From contig DATKVC010000004.1 in assembly GCA_035530275.1 (NCBI GenBank), positions 1 to 64,000 on the forward strand: DNA of 64,000 bases, given 5' to 3'. Of this stretch, positions 45,471-54,121 are shown in pieces. The notes beneath the pieces were generated by a model that saw only the letters and a list, made by a program, of their open reading frames with translations, was not told where the DNA came from and made no database searches. This DNA is from CAIJMU01 sp035530275 (GTDB lineage Bacteria > Spirochaetota > Spirochaetia > Treponematales > Rectinemataceae). Position 1 is the first letter of the stretch. Every line of letters starts with the position of its first letter. Both the position numbers and the translations under genes were made by a program.

Positions 45471-46252
45471 CGCACGAGCCAACTCTGATTGAACATGGCG
45501 TCGGGTAGGTCCTCGCGCGCCTTGAGATCGCGAATCACGACCGTGCTGCTGTCTCCCGTGCCGTCGGTAGCCGTCATGACCAGGCGACTGGGCCTAAGCC
45601 GTCCCGCGATGCTGGAGTATCCGGACAACTCCATGGTCTTGATATGCAGCCCGCTCTTGGCGTCGTATTCCACCCTGAGCGGCAGCAGGCCGTCCTTTCT
45701 GAGGTAGAGGCGGACCGAACCATAGGGCACGTCCCACCTCTTGGCCGTGCCGGCCACTATCCAGACATCGACCTTGCCGAAATCCGGACTGTCGATCGTC
45801 GTCGAGCCGGCCAGGCTCGCCGTGTAGTCGTTGGCCCAGGTGGAGTCGCCTACATCGTTGTTTGAAAAGACGCTGCCCTGGAAGGACTCGCGCGGAGACA
45901 GGCGTATCGGGCTCCGCGAGCCCGATCGTGGGCTGTACATCCACAGGGCTCCCTCCGTCTGGAGGAAACGCATGCCCTTCGAACGCGGGGGCGAGAGCAT
46001 TTCCATGAAGGTTCCCCGGCCCGCCTTGTGCTCGACCTCGATTTCCATCGTCGTGGCGTCGGCTCCCCGGTGTAGGGTGCTGATGCTGGCTATCATGCTG
46101 AAGCTGGCTGGATACATGGTCAGATCCGCGGCCCGCATGGCGGCGTTAGGATCGATGGTCTGGGCCGCCACTGCTCCGCCCCCCGCGGCGACGAAGGCGA
46201 CGAGGATGGCGATTGCCTTGGCAAAGGCGCGCCCTTCAAGTCCATGCTTCAT
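45467..46252 (-). CDS. LolA-like outer-membrane lipoprotein-sorting protein
   Basis: 261 residues with a signal peptide (FAKAIAILVAFVAAGGGAVAAQ). The mature part has the open-barrel LolA/LppX pattern: GRGTFMEMLSPPRSKGMRFLQTEGALWMYSP, the AKRWDVPYGSVRLYLRKDGLLPLRVEY strand set and a C-terminal LPDAMFNQSWL. Proteins of this COG2834-like group sit next to FtsX/MacB transporters in many bacteria and are thought to carry lipidated cargo through the periplasm. The start overlaps the regulator stop (TAATG) and its stop overlaps the barrel start. Confidence 0.85.
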   Translation of the reverse strand: MKHGLEGRAFAKAIAILVAFVAAGGGAVAAQTIDPNAAMRAADLTMYPASFSMIASISTLHRGADATTMEIEVEHKAGRGTFMEMLSPPRSKGMRFLQTEGALWMYSPRSGSRSPIRLSPRESFQGSVFSNNDVGDSTWANDYTASLAGSTTIDSPDFGKVDVWIVAGTAKRWDVPYGSVRLYLRKDGLLPLRVEYDAKSGLHIKTMELSGYSSIAGRLRPSRLVMTATDGTGDSSTVVIRDLKAREDLPDAMFNQSWLVR

Positions 46253-46566
46253 TATTTTTTCCCCTTTCTGGAACTGATTAAAAGAAGTTCTTCGACGGCC
46301 GCAAGATAGGCCTCGAATTCGACCTTGCCGAGCCGCGTGAGGCGATAGACCGTCTGCGCCTTCATGCCGGCCACTTCCTTGCGTTTCTCGAGATAGCCGC
46401 CTTCGATGAGCCGCTCGAGGTGGGCGTAGGCGGCCCCGTCGCTGGCCTCGATCAATTCCCGCAGCGTCGTGAAGGCCGCGTACTCGTCCCGGTACAGCAG
46501 GGCGACGATGGCAAGTCGGGACTTCTCGAAGAAGATCCCATTGAACCGGGCGAAGGGGTCAGCCAC
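46252..46566 (-). CDS. Winged-helix transcriptional regulator
   Basis: About 104 residues, a single winged-helix domain: RLAIVALLYRDEYAAFTTLRELIEASDGAAYAHLERLIEGGYLEKRKE with a wing (MKAQTVYRLTRLG) and a C-terminal helix that probably dimerises. It resembles the small MarR/PadR-like regulators often found with LolA-like and MacB genes. The GTG at 46566 is chosen because GAGAGG lies 7 nt upstream; it overlaps the upstream membrane-gene stop. It probably controls its own operon through the palindromes at 47291-47324. Confidence 0.87.
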   Translation of the reverse strand: MADPFARFNGIFFEKSRLAIVALLYRDEYAAFTTLRELIEASDGAAYAHLERLIEGGYLEKRKEVAGMKAQTVYRLTRLGKVEFEAYLAAVEELLLISSRKGKK

Positions 46567-47173
46567 GTCGCCGCCTCTCGATGGCGACAATATGGATGCC
46601 GCTGGCGCAGTACAGCAGCGAGGCGATGACGCCGCTCGCGAGGAAGGCGACCGGACCCTTGAAGCCGGCGAATTCCAGGAGGAGCCCGACGGCGATGCCG
46701 ACGAAGGCTTCGATGAAGAGGGAGGAGTAGGAGATCTGGGCGTAGAAAATCATGGCGAAGGACCCCACCAAGAGCACGAGGCCCGGGGTCAAGGCGAGGG
46801 CCATGGCGAGACGGATCATCACGAGGGTGAGAATGATGACCGAGGCGAGGCCGCCGAGGAGGGCTCCGCCGAATCTTCGATTCAAAAGCGGCACGGCGCT
46901 CCTTCCGGCCTTCAGCGCGAAGGAGATGCTTTCCACGACGGCGCCGACGATTAGGATGGGCAGCCATATCCACACGAGGGCCTTGTGGACATCGAGGCCC
47001 GAACCCGTATAGGCGAGGTAGTGGAAGATCGAACCGCCGGCCACGAGGAAGGCCCAGATGAAGAAGGCCCAGGGATAAATGAGCGGAACATCTTCCCTGT
47101 CCGCGAGCATCGTTCGGATCGCGCGAATGTCGTCGACCCGCTTCTCGAACTCTTTTTCCTTTTCCTCGGTCAT
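46559..47173 (-). CDS. Membrane protein, first gene of the export operon
   Basis: About 204 residues: an acidic, charged N-terminus (MTEEKEKEFEKRVDDIRAIRTM) followed by five or six membrane helices (YPWAFFIWAFLVAGGSIFHYL, LVWIWLPILIVGAVVESISF, GLASVIILTLVMIRLAM and others). The ATG has AGGAGG 7 nt upstream; the long open frame before it lacks membrane character and includes the operator. Proteins of this shape next to winged-helix regulators may act as membrane anchors or sensors for the regulator. No named family recognised. Confidence 0.78.
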   Translation of the reverse strand: MTEEKEKEFEKRVDDIRAIRTMLADREDVPLIYPWAFFIWAFLVAGGSIFHYLAYTGSGLDVHKALVWIWLPILIVGAVVESISFALKAGRSAVPLLNRRFGGALLGGLASVIILTLVMIRLAMALALTPGLVLLVGSFAMIFYAQISYSSLFIEAFVGIAVGLLLEFAGFKGPVAFLASGVIASLLYCASGIHIVAIERRRRG

Positions 47174-47290
47174 CGTTGCCCTCCTCGCGAAAATCGACTG
47201 CCTGCGCGCGGCGACTGTCCTGGAGCGGCTTGGGACACAAGGGCTTGCCGCCCCCATTCCCCTCCCGACTGACGGAAAGCATCGCCTCGG

Positions 47291-47324
47291 TTTGTATTCG
47301 AAAGTAACTTTGTATTTCAAAGTA
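47291..47324 (-). promoter_or_regulatory. Tandem palindromic operator of the export operon
   Basis: Minus-strand TACTTTGAAATACAAAGT is a near-perfect palindrome (ACTTTG/CAAAGT) and is followed without a gap by a second, weaker copy TACTTTCGAATACAAA. It is about 120 nt upstream of the first operon gene and is the likely binding site of the winged-helix regulator encoded second in the operon (inference). The AT-rich block stands out in GC-rich surroundings and may overlap the promoter. Confidence 0.65.
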
Positions 47325-47775
47325 GAGCCTCCGGAGGCCCACTGTCAAGCCTCATTCCCTGGCGATGCGCCATTCAGGATGGGCGCAGGGAACTTCGGTC
47401 CGAGGAGAAGGCGAATAGCCGCGGAGATGACGGCCGATCAAGTCCGATCGAGTCCGAACCTGGACTCGCGCATAGCTAGAAGGACAAGCCTGCCATCGGC
47501 CCTACCTCATCGTCCGCTGTCATTCCCACCTCCGAGGCCACTTTCTTCCCTACATTCGGCGATAAGCGACTCGACGCGATAACGCCTTCGCAGCGGGGAG
47601 ACTGGCGCATGCTTCTGCGGAAGAAGACTACTTCGTCGCCTTCGAATCGATCAGCGATCTTTGTTGAGATACCGACACTTTTATAACCCATAAGCCATTA
47701 ATCTCAGCGGCTTTAAGGTAATTGAGACCTCCCCTCCCAAGAGTGAAACTGACGTACACGGAAGGGGCAAGTTCA
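47325..47775. other. Gene-free interval between the export operon and the XRE regulator
   Basis: No gene is supported here. A short minus-strand frame (47476-47691) ends in VGPMAGLSF, which resembles the C-terminus of a beta-barrel protein, but it is too short and isolated to call. The right part (47650-47775) must carry the promoter of the XRE gene; no convincing -35/-10 pair was found. Confidence 0.4.
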
Positions 47776-48111
47776 TTGAAGAAAGCCGAGACCACCAGAA
47801 TCTTGCTCGCCCACAACATGAAACGGCTCCGGGAGGCACTGGGGCTCTCCCAGATGGCTCTTGCGGAGCGCGTCGGCTGTTCGACCACACTCATCGGCAA
47901 CATTGAGACCTTGAAACGCTTCCCTTCCGCCGAGAACTTCGACCGTATCGCCGCTGCTCTCGAAGTGCCCGTCTACGAGCTCTTCATGAAGGACTCGCCC
48001 GCGATCGAGCGCGCGCTTTCCAAGTTCGAGGTCCGAGAGCGGCTCGAGCAGAGAGTACTCAAGGCCATCGAGGAAGCGCTGGACGAAAAAGGCCACTCGG
48101 ATCAATCGTAA
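47776..48111 (+). CDS. XRE-family helix-turn-helix regulator
   Basis: About 111 residues. A Cro/CI-type HTH domain spans ~10-70 (NMKRLREALGLSQMALAERVGCSTTLIGNIETLKRFPSAENFDRIAAALEV in pieces), followed by a charged helical tail (SKFEVRERLEQRVLKAIEEALDE). TTG at 47776 is proposed because GAAGGGG lies about 8 nt before it; the frame stays open upstream to 47722. Such short regulators are common in mobile or defence regions. The gene lies alone between an operator region and an insertion-sequence scar. Confidence 0.8.
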   Translation: MKKAETTRILLAHNMKRLREALGLSQMALAERVGCSTTLIGNIETLKRFPSAENFDRIAAALEVPVYELFMKDSPAIERALSKFEVRERLEQRVLKAIEEALDEKGHSDQS

Positions 48112-48430
48112 GGGCTCTGGCGAAGAGGACCTATCGGAAATCCTAGTTATCCGATCTCGCCTCTCCGATGCGCTAGAAAGGTCCTCATCCCCCATCGATG
48201 TAGCAGGATTGATAGCAAATCCCCTGGCCTTCCCCTGCGCTCTGCCGGACTCAGTCGCATCCAGAGGCCACTCGTGGAGGCGTTCGACCGCCGGCGCATT
48301 GGCAATCACCGTTACCAAATGAAAGGCAGCGACGAAGACCTTCTGACTCTTCTCCTTCCGAGGCGCCGCTAGATCTTCTCGAGGAGATTGCCTGCTCGAA
48401 AGCCGCGCTCGCAACAGCCAGGCAAAAGGC
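48112..48430. other. Gene-free interval before the 22-bp repeats
   Basis: No supported gene. Both strands have short frames without recognisable motifs. Together with the repeats and the truncated fic gene this looks like decayed insertion DNA. Confidence 0.4.
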
Positions 48431-48584
48431 TACTCGATCCGGAGGCCGGGATTACTCGATCCGGAGGCCGGGATTACTGAATCCGGTGGCCGGGATTACT
48501 GAATCCGGAGAACGGAACTACTCAATCCAGCGGACGGAACTACTCAATCCAGCGGACGGAACTACTTGATCCTGCCGACTAGAA
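48431..48584. repeat. Seven 22-bp tandem repeats, probable IS21-type terminus
   Basis: Seven units of exactly 22 bp beginning TACT..ATCC: units 1 and 2 are identical (TACTCGATCCGGAGGCCGGG plus AT), units 5 and 6 are identical (TACTCAATCCAGCGGACGGA plus AC), and units 3, 4 and 7 are intermediate or decayed. Repeats of this kind in multiple copies occur at the ends of IS21-family elements, where the transposase binds. No istA or istB gene is present in the window, so this would be a solo end or remnant. Confidence 0.7.
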
Positions 48585-48649
48585 CGCATGATTTGAGGCG
48601 GGGAGATATTGTCAATTGTTGTGGACGGAAAATTAGAACGATTTTCCGG

Positions 48650-49024
48650 TCAAGCCGCCGCATCTTGAACCTGCTCACCTTCGGTCAGGTCCTTCTTCTT
48701 CGCGATGAAGTAGTCGAGCATGGAGATGGCCTCGGCGTGGTTCAAGACCTCGAAGTGCTCCCTGAGGCTCTTCTTGCCTATGGCAAGGCCCCGGTTCAGG
48801 ACGAGCTCGGTCTCGCGAAGGTTCAGAGTGTTGCCCTCGATCGCGTTTGAGTAATAGGTCCACTCGAGCCTGAACTGCTCTTCGAGCTTCTTCACCACGG
48901 CGGGGGGAAGGGCCTCTGCCGATCCAGTTCCCGCTTCTTTCCCTCGAGGCTTCGGAGCGGCTCCGGGGGCATCGTATCGGCATCGGTTTTCAGAGATTCG
49001 ACAGTACCCGATGTGCATGCCCAA
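48650..49024 (-). pseudogene. Truncated Fic-family protein, N-terminal part
   Basis: Residues ~45-115 (EWTYYSNAIEGNTLNLRETE, LVLNRGLAIGKKSLREHFEV, LNHAEAISMLDYFIAKKKDLTE) match the N-terminal part of Fic proteins, including the TxxxE/SNAIEGN region that forms the inhibitory helix in self-controlled Fic enzymes. The catalytic HPFxxGNGR motif is missing because the frame ends in unrelated DAAA just before the repeat array. Probably cut by the insertion event marked by the repeats at 48431-48584. The N-terminal 40 residues are of doubtful reality. 49025-49273 holds nothing recognisable. Confidence 0.75.
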
Positions 49025-49273
49025 GGCAAGGCCTTCGGGCTTTCCGCCCAGCTCACCGACGTCCTTCCCCCACTTACAGTCGTATTTTGCCTCTCATATG
49101 TCGCTCTTAGCTCCATTAAGGTGGGAGACTTCGCCAATTCGTCGAAGCACGGTATGTCGCGGGGGCCCGTCGACACTGCATCAATCGCTCGCGAAAGTGG
49201 GATGGAGTAGATTTTGGCGATCCCGATCTGTCCCCGAAGTGCCTCCGCGGCCAATCTGCTTTGAACCGATAGG

Positions 49274-51061
49274 CTACGCGATCGAGTTGATGTTCCGCAT
49301 CTCTTCAATGTCAACCTTGGGCTGCCTGTCGTGGGTCAGGAGACCGTTTACTTCCTTTCCCACGTCATAAATCTGGGTGAGGCAATATCCGCAGAAGAGT
49401 CGCGACTCCACTATGTCTCGCGTGTAGGTTCGCAGCCTCTCCATTATCGATCCCTCCTCGCTCGTGTCGTACCAGCCGAAGCCGCCGTACTCGCTGAGAA
49501 ACCAAGGCTTTCCCTCCGCCGATGCCGCTTCGGCCTCTCCCAGGAAGAAGCTCCTCGTCTTTCGTGAGACCTCGTCGCGCATGTAGAAGTCGATGACCCG
49601 CTTGATCGAAAACCCGAAGAGCGTCGATCTGTCGCGCGATCCGAGTCGCGCGTAAAGATCTCGAGCGAGGCTAGAGGTCGCAAGATAGTGGTGGAAGTCC
49701 ACGATATCGGTATCAAAGTGCTCCCAACCACTGTTCTCGATGACGGGTCGTCCGGGATCCCTCTCCCTGACGAGCTTGAGCATCGAGATCACGAATTTTC
49801 TTGTCTTCGAACTCCGTCTGTAGACGCCCCAGATGCCCCAGGTCTCGTTGAAAAGTATCCACATGACGCAGGATGGATGCATGGCGTCACGCTCGATAAT
49901 CTCTAAGAGCTCCGACTCGTAGGCCCTGAATGCCCGACGCGAGGAGCGGTAGAACGAGGGCATCTCGAAGGTTGTGAGAAGGCCGAGTCTGTCGCAAAGA
50001 TAATGGAAATAGGGGCTTTCTATTTTTTCATGGATGCGCGCGCCGTTGAAACCCATTCGCTTAATCGATTCGATGTCTTCCTCGACCCTGCGGTAGGTGA
50101 GAGGGGTGTACACGCCTCCCGGATAGTAACCCTGAAGGAGGACCATGCGTAGGAAGACCGACACCCCGTTGATCCGCAGCCCCCCCCCCTCGGTCGAGAT
50201 GCTCCTCAGCCCAAAATAGCTTTCCACGCTGTCGCATACTGAATCGCCCGAATAGAGGGTGTAGCGGATACCGTATAGCGATGGAGAATCCGGGTACCAG
50301 AGGCGTGGCCCGATGTCCTCGAAAGGGAACGACAGGCTAAATTGGTTCTTTCCATCCCGGCTAGCCTCATATTGCCACGTGCCGGCCCTGTCGTCCCATA
50401 CATCCACCCCGAGTCTGTCAGCCGCCTTCGAAAATTCTACCGATTCTCGATCCTCATCATCCCCGCCCGCGCTTGCGGTCACTTCGACTCGACGCGCCGC
50501 GAAGTCGCCGCGTACGGTGGCTCTCAGCAGATACTCGCGGCCGGTCTCCTCGATCCAGACATGCTGCCAAATCCCGGCAATCCCGGCATACCAGACATAG
50601 AAAGGATCCTTCCTGAAGGTCTGCTTGCCCCGAGCCTGGGTCGAGTTCCTTGAGTCGCGGACGAGGACCTCGAGTTCGTTCCGCCCGGTCCTCAGGGCGT
50701 TCGAGATATCGAAGGCGAATGAAGCATAGCCTCCCCGATGATCTCCTACGGACTGCCCATTGAGGAGAACCTTCGTGTCGTAGTCCGAGGCCCCAATGTG
50801 GAGGAACCATCGGCGGTTGCGCTTTGGGCCGGGCCACTCGAAGGACCGCGAGTAGGCGAAGAGACCACGGTCATCGAAATCCACCCCGCTCGCGGGGCTC
50901 CCCACCGGAAAAGGGACACGTATGTGGCCTTCTTTCCCGCGATGTCTGATTCGCCAGTCGCCGTCGAGAGAAATCCAGCCTTTCCGCGCCCAGGCCGGGT
51001 TTGGATGCTCCGAGTAAATAACATTGTCCGGTCTGAAGCCGGCTTCCATGCTGTCGGTCAT
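49274..51061 (-). CDS. Glycoside hydrolase family 2 enzyme
   Basis: 595 residues with the GH2 order: jelly-roll sugar-binding domain (~20-185; YSRSFEWPG, LLNGQSVGDHRGGYASFAFDIS), Ig-like domain (~190-285) and TIM barrel (~290-590). The acid/base Glu406 lies in WILFNETWG and the nucleophile Glu524 in FLSEYGGFGW. No signal peptide, so it is cytoplasmic and acts on an imported oligosaccharide. beta-Glucuronidase, beta-galactosidase and beta-mannosidase all belong to GH2; I cannot choose between them. It is the last gene of the lacI-ABC operon, 6 nt after the permease stop. Confidence 0.93.
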   Translation of the reverse strand: MTDSMEAGFRPDNVIYSEHPNPAWARKGWISLDGDWRIRHRGKEGHIRVPFPVGSPASGVDFDDRGLFAYSRSFEWPGPKRNRRWFLHIGASDYDTKVLLNGQSVGDHRGGYASFAFDISNALRTGRNELEVLVRDSRNSTQARGKQTFRKDPFYVWYAGIAGIWQHVWIEETGREYLLRATVRGDFAARRVEVTASAGGDDEDRESVEFSKAADRLGVDVWDDRAGTWQYEASRDGKNQFSLSFPFEDIGPRLWYPDSPSLYGIRYTLYSGDSVCDSVESYFGLRSISTEGGGLRINGVSVFLRMVLLQGYYPGGVYTPLTYRRVEEDIESIKRMGFNGARIHEKIESPYFHYLCDRLGLLTTFEMPSFYRSSRRAFRAYESELLEIIERDAMHPSCVMWILFNETWGIWGVYRRSSKTRKFVISMLKLVRERDPGRPVIENSGWEHFDTDIVDFHHYLATSSLARDLYARLGSRDRSTLFGFSIKRVIDFYMRDEVSRKTRSFFLGEAEAASAEGKPWFLSEYGGFGWYDTSEEGSIMERLRTYTRDIVESRLFCGYCLTQIYDVGKEVNGLLTHDRQPKVDIEEMRNINSIA

Positions 51062-51067
51062 GTTATG

Positions 51068-51877
51068 TCAACCCTTTATGCCCGTCATTGCTATGCCCTG
51101 GACGATGTGCTCTCTGAAAACGAGGAAGACAACGATGAGGGGTAGCGACGCGATAGCCGCCCCCGACATGATGAGCGAATATTCAGTGCCGTGGGTGCCC
51201 TGGAAATTCGCTATGCCTACAGTAACCGTGTACTTGATTGAGTCCGAAGCAACGATGAGGGGCCAGAGGAAATCGTTCCACGCGTTGATAAAGGAGAGGA
51301 TCATCACTGTTACTATGGCCGCTTTCCCGAGGGGAAGGATGATCTTCCTAAATATGAGGAAGCGGCTCGCGCCGTCCATATAGGCTGCCTCCTCAATAGC
51401 GACAGGTATGCCCTTGAAGAACTGTGTGAGTATGAAGACACCAATGGGCAGGGCGAGTCTCGGCAGAATGATGGCGGCAAGCGTGTTTATGAGTCCGAGC
51501 TTGTTGAAGAGGATGTAGAGCTGGATGATGATCGCCTCGAACGGGACCATCATGCCGGCTATGACAAATATAAGGAGGGCCTTCTTGCCCCTAAAATTGA
51601 TGCGTGATAGAGCGTAGGCCATCATGGCGTCAATGATCACAGTTATGGCCATCGTGATTGTGGAGACGATGAGCGAATTGAGAAGCCAGATACCTATTTG
51701 CGTTTTTTCGAAGGCCTTTGCGTAGTTCTCAAAGGTCGGCATGGATGGGAAAAGCCTGAGTCCCTCGTGCATGACATCGCGCTCAGCGTTAAGCGACGTG
51801 ACGATGAGCCAGAATCCCGGGGCTATCCAGGCGAGGAGAAGGAAGATCAGGAGGAAGACCCTGATTGAACGCTTCAT
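51068..51877 (-). CDS. Carbohydrate ABC transporter permease, MalG-like
   Basis: 269 residues, six membrane helices, with the conserved EAAYMDGASRFLIFRKIILPL loop that contacts the ATPase. It pairs with the MalF-like permease whose 3' end its start overlaps (ATGA). No ATPase gene is encoded nearby, so the system probably uses a shared MsmK/UgpC-type ATPase from elsewhere, as is common for this importer class. Confidence 0.95.
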   Translation of the reverse strand: MKRSIRVFLLIFLLLAWIAPGFWLIVTSLNAERDVMHEGLRLFPSMPTFENYAKAFEKTQIGIWLLNSLIVSTITMAITVIIDAMMAYALSRINFRGKKALLIFVIAGMMVPFEAIIIQLYILFNKLGLINTLAAIILPRLALPIGVFILTQFFKGIPVAIEEAAYMDGASRFLIFRKIILPLGKAAIVTVMILSFINAWNDFLWPLIVASDSIKYTVTVGIANFQGTHGTEYSLIMSGAAIASLPLIVVFLVFREHIVQGIAMTGIKG

Positions 51878-52737
51878 TTCTTTTCCTCCCTGAAGGCAAT
51901 GAACTGGACTACCGACACGAGGAGAATGATCACGAAGAGGAAGATGGACATGGCTGACGCGTAGCCCATTTTGAAATAGCTGAAGCCCGTCTCGTAGACG
52001 TATTGCACGAGGACACGCGTGCGTCCGTAGGGACCACCGCCGGTCATCACGTAGGATTGGCCGAAGACCTTGAAGGAGGCGATGATCTGGAGGATGAGGA
52101 CCAGGAGGGCCGTGTCGCGGAGAAGGGGGATCGTTATCAGGCCAAGAACCTGGAGGCGGTTCGCGCCATCAAGGCGGGCCGATTCGTAGATTTCCTCGGG
52201 GATCTGCTTCATGCCTGCCGAGAAGAGGATCATGTTGAAGCCTGCCGTCCACCAGATGGTGGCAATGGCGATCGAGGCCATGGCGAATTTCGGGTCGGTC
52301 AGCCAGCCTATTTCGTGAAGGCCGAAGACGCCGAGGAGTTTGTTGAGGATTCCGTAGTTCTTCTGGAATATCCAAGCCCATAGGGTGCCCACGACGGTCG
52401 TCGAGAGGATGAAGGGTATGAAGAAGATCGCCTCGGAAAGCCTGCGCAGTTTAGAGGTCGATACTACGACCAGCGCCATCAGGAAGCCCACGATAATGAT
52501 CGTCGGGGTGGTGATGAGGGCGAATTCGCAAGTATGGGCGAAGGCTGACCTAAACTTCTCGTCGCCGAGCGCGTCGATATAGTTGCTGACGCCGACGAAG
52601 GTCTTCCCCGAGAGGATGTTCCAGTCGAAGAAGCTCAATTGCAGGCCGTAAAAGATCGGATAGACGAGAAAACCTATATAGACGAGAAGAAACGGAAGTG
52701 AGAAGAGAAATGCGTCTCGCGCGTTGTGTCGCATCAC
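51874..52737 (-). CDS. Carbohydrate ABC transporter permease, MalF-like
   Basis: 287 residues, six membrane helices, beginning RDAFLFSLPFLLVYIGFLVYPI and containing the EAA-type loop EIYESARLDGANRLQVLGLITIPLL. It forms the inner-membrane channel with the MalG-like partner. It follows the binding-protein gene by 98 nt, a gap in which I see no other gene. Confidence 0.95.
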   Translation of the reverse strand: MMRHNARDAFLFSLPFLLVYIGFLVYPIFYGLQLSFFDWNILSGKTFVGVSNYIDALGDEKFRSAFAHTCEFALITTPTIIIVGFLMALVVVSTSKLRRLSEAIFFIPFILSTTVVGTLWAWIFQKNYGILNKLLGVFGLHEIGWLTDPKFAMASIAIATIWWTAGFNMILFSAGMKQIPEEIYESARLDGANRLQVLGLITIPLLRDTALLVLILQIIASFKVFGQSYVMTGGGPYGRTRVLVQYVYETGFSYFKMGYASAMSIFLFVIILLVSVVQFIAFREEKK

Positions 52738-52835
52738 CTGTCCTTGGAGAAGATCTGCGCTGGCCCGTGGCTCCAGTAAAGGAGGCCTCGCGGCGAATCG
52801 CTCGACGATCGCCGTGAGGCCGCGCCAAACGGTGC

Positions 52836-54098
52836 CTAGCGCCTGCCTAGGATATCATTGACCTTCTTTTCCATGGAGGCGAGGGCCGCCTGAGGATCCT
52901 GGTTCTGAGCCACGGCTGCTTCAAGGGAATCGGAGAGGGTGTCGTAGATTTCTCCCCAGCGGGGGGTTGCGGGATTGGGGATGACGTTCTTGACCGCCGC
53001 GGCGTACTCGCTGCGATGGGCGAGGGCCAGGAATTCGGGCTTGGTCACGACGGACTTGCGAGTCGGGATATGGCCAGCCTTGGCCCACATCTCGCCATGG
53101 CTCGTCATCCAGTTGACGAAGTTCATGACATCCATGACGGTCTGCTCATTGAACTTCTTCTGGACGGGGACGGCGAAGGTGTGCGAATCCGCCCAAGACG
53201 CGTACTTGCCGAAGAAGGGGGGGATCTGGACGGCTCCGAAGTTGAGACCGGCTTGCTCCTCGAAGGAGCCGGTCGCCCAGACGCCGTTGAAGTGTATGCC
53301 AGCCTTGCCGAGCTTGAAGTCCGTAACGGAGGAATCATAATCGAGGCCCTTCGGCATGACATCGTCTTTGTTGGCCATGTCCGATAAAGCGCTCAGCGCC
53401 TTCAATCCGGCCGCGTTATTGAAGTTGGCCTTCTTGTTGTCGGCGCTGAGGATGGTCGTGTTCTGCTGTCCGAGGAATGACATGAAGAGCCTGGTGAGCG
53501 TGTAGGCCTTATAGGTTGCCGTCGTGTTGTCGGCGGCAATACCGATAGCGCCCGTCTTGTCCTGGATGGCCTTGGCGTCGGCGATGAGTTCGTCAAAGGA
53601 TTGGGGGACACTGGTTATCCCCGCCTTCTGAAAGAGGTCTTTGTTGTAGTACATGATGAGCGGGTGGACATCGAGAGGAATGGCATAGAGCTTGCCATTG
53701 AAGGTGCAACCCGCGAGTGGTCGGGACTCGAAGTCCGAGAGATTGATGCCCGCCTTCTTGATATAGGCGTCGAGGGGCAGGAAAACCTTGTTGGGCACAT
53801 AGTTCACTAGCTGGCTCTGGTGAACCACGACGATGTCCGGAGCCGTCTTCGCGGCGAGCGCGGCAGTGAGCTTCGTGTAGTAGTCGGTAAACTTGACCGT
53901 GTCCGTCTTCATGACGACTTCGTTCTGGGAGGCGTTGTAGGCCTTGACCATCGCGTCGAAGAAATCGCCGTCCCCTCCGGTGAACAGCGACCAGAATTTG
54001 ACCTCGCGCGGCTTGACAGCGCTCGAGCCGGTTTGCGCTCCGGCCATGAGAACCGCGAGCGAGAGAATGACCGTAGCCACGAAAACCCTGCTTCTCAT
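52836..54098 (-). CDS. Extracellular sugar-binding protein (family 1)
   Basis: 420 residues. A cleavable signal peptide (VFVATVILSLAVLMAGAQ) without a lipobox Cys, then a type 1 solute-binding fold: VKFWSLFTGGDGDFFDAMV, TKLTAALAAKTAPDIVVVH, YAIPLDVHPLIMYYNKDLFQ and AGIHFNGVWATGSF. It captures an oligosaccharide for the two downstream permeases. In a diderm spirochaete it would be free in the periplasm. Substrate unknown; the GH2 partner suggests a beta-linked sugar. Confidence 0.94.
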   Translation of the reverse strand: MRSRVFVATVILSLAVLMAGAQTGSSAVKPREVKFWSLFTGGDGDFFDAMVKAYNASQNEVVMKTDTVKFTDYYTKLTAALAAKTAPDIVVVHQSQLVNYVPNKVFLPLDAYIKKAGINLSDFESRPLAGCTFNGKLYAIPLDVHPLIMYYNKDLFQKAGITSVPQSFDELIADAKAIQDKTGAIGIAADNTTATYKAYTLTRLFMSFLGQQNTTILSADNKKANFNNAAGLKALSALSDMANKDDVMPKGLDYDSSVTDFKLGKAGIHFNGVWATGSFEEQAGLNFGAVQIPPFFGKYASWADSHTFAVPVQKKFNEQTVMDVMNFVNWMTSHGEMWAKAGHIPTRKSVVTKPEFLALAHRSEYAAAVKNVIPNPATPRWGEIYDTLSDSLEAAVAQNQDPQAALASMEKKVNDILGRR

Positions 54099-54121
54099 TG
54101 AAACCTCCTATACGTACGTCT

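Noticed and set aside
48431..48584. CRISPR array
   Set aside because: The 22-bp units are contiguous without unique spacers, so this is a tandem repeat, not a CRISPR.
48892..49314. 140-codon minus-strand frame between GH2 and the fic remnant
   Set aside because: Overlaps the ends of both neighbours and shows no domain; no support for a gene.
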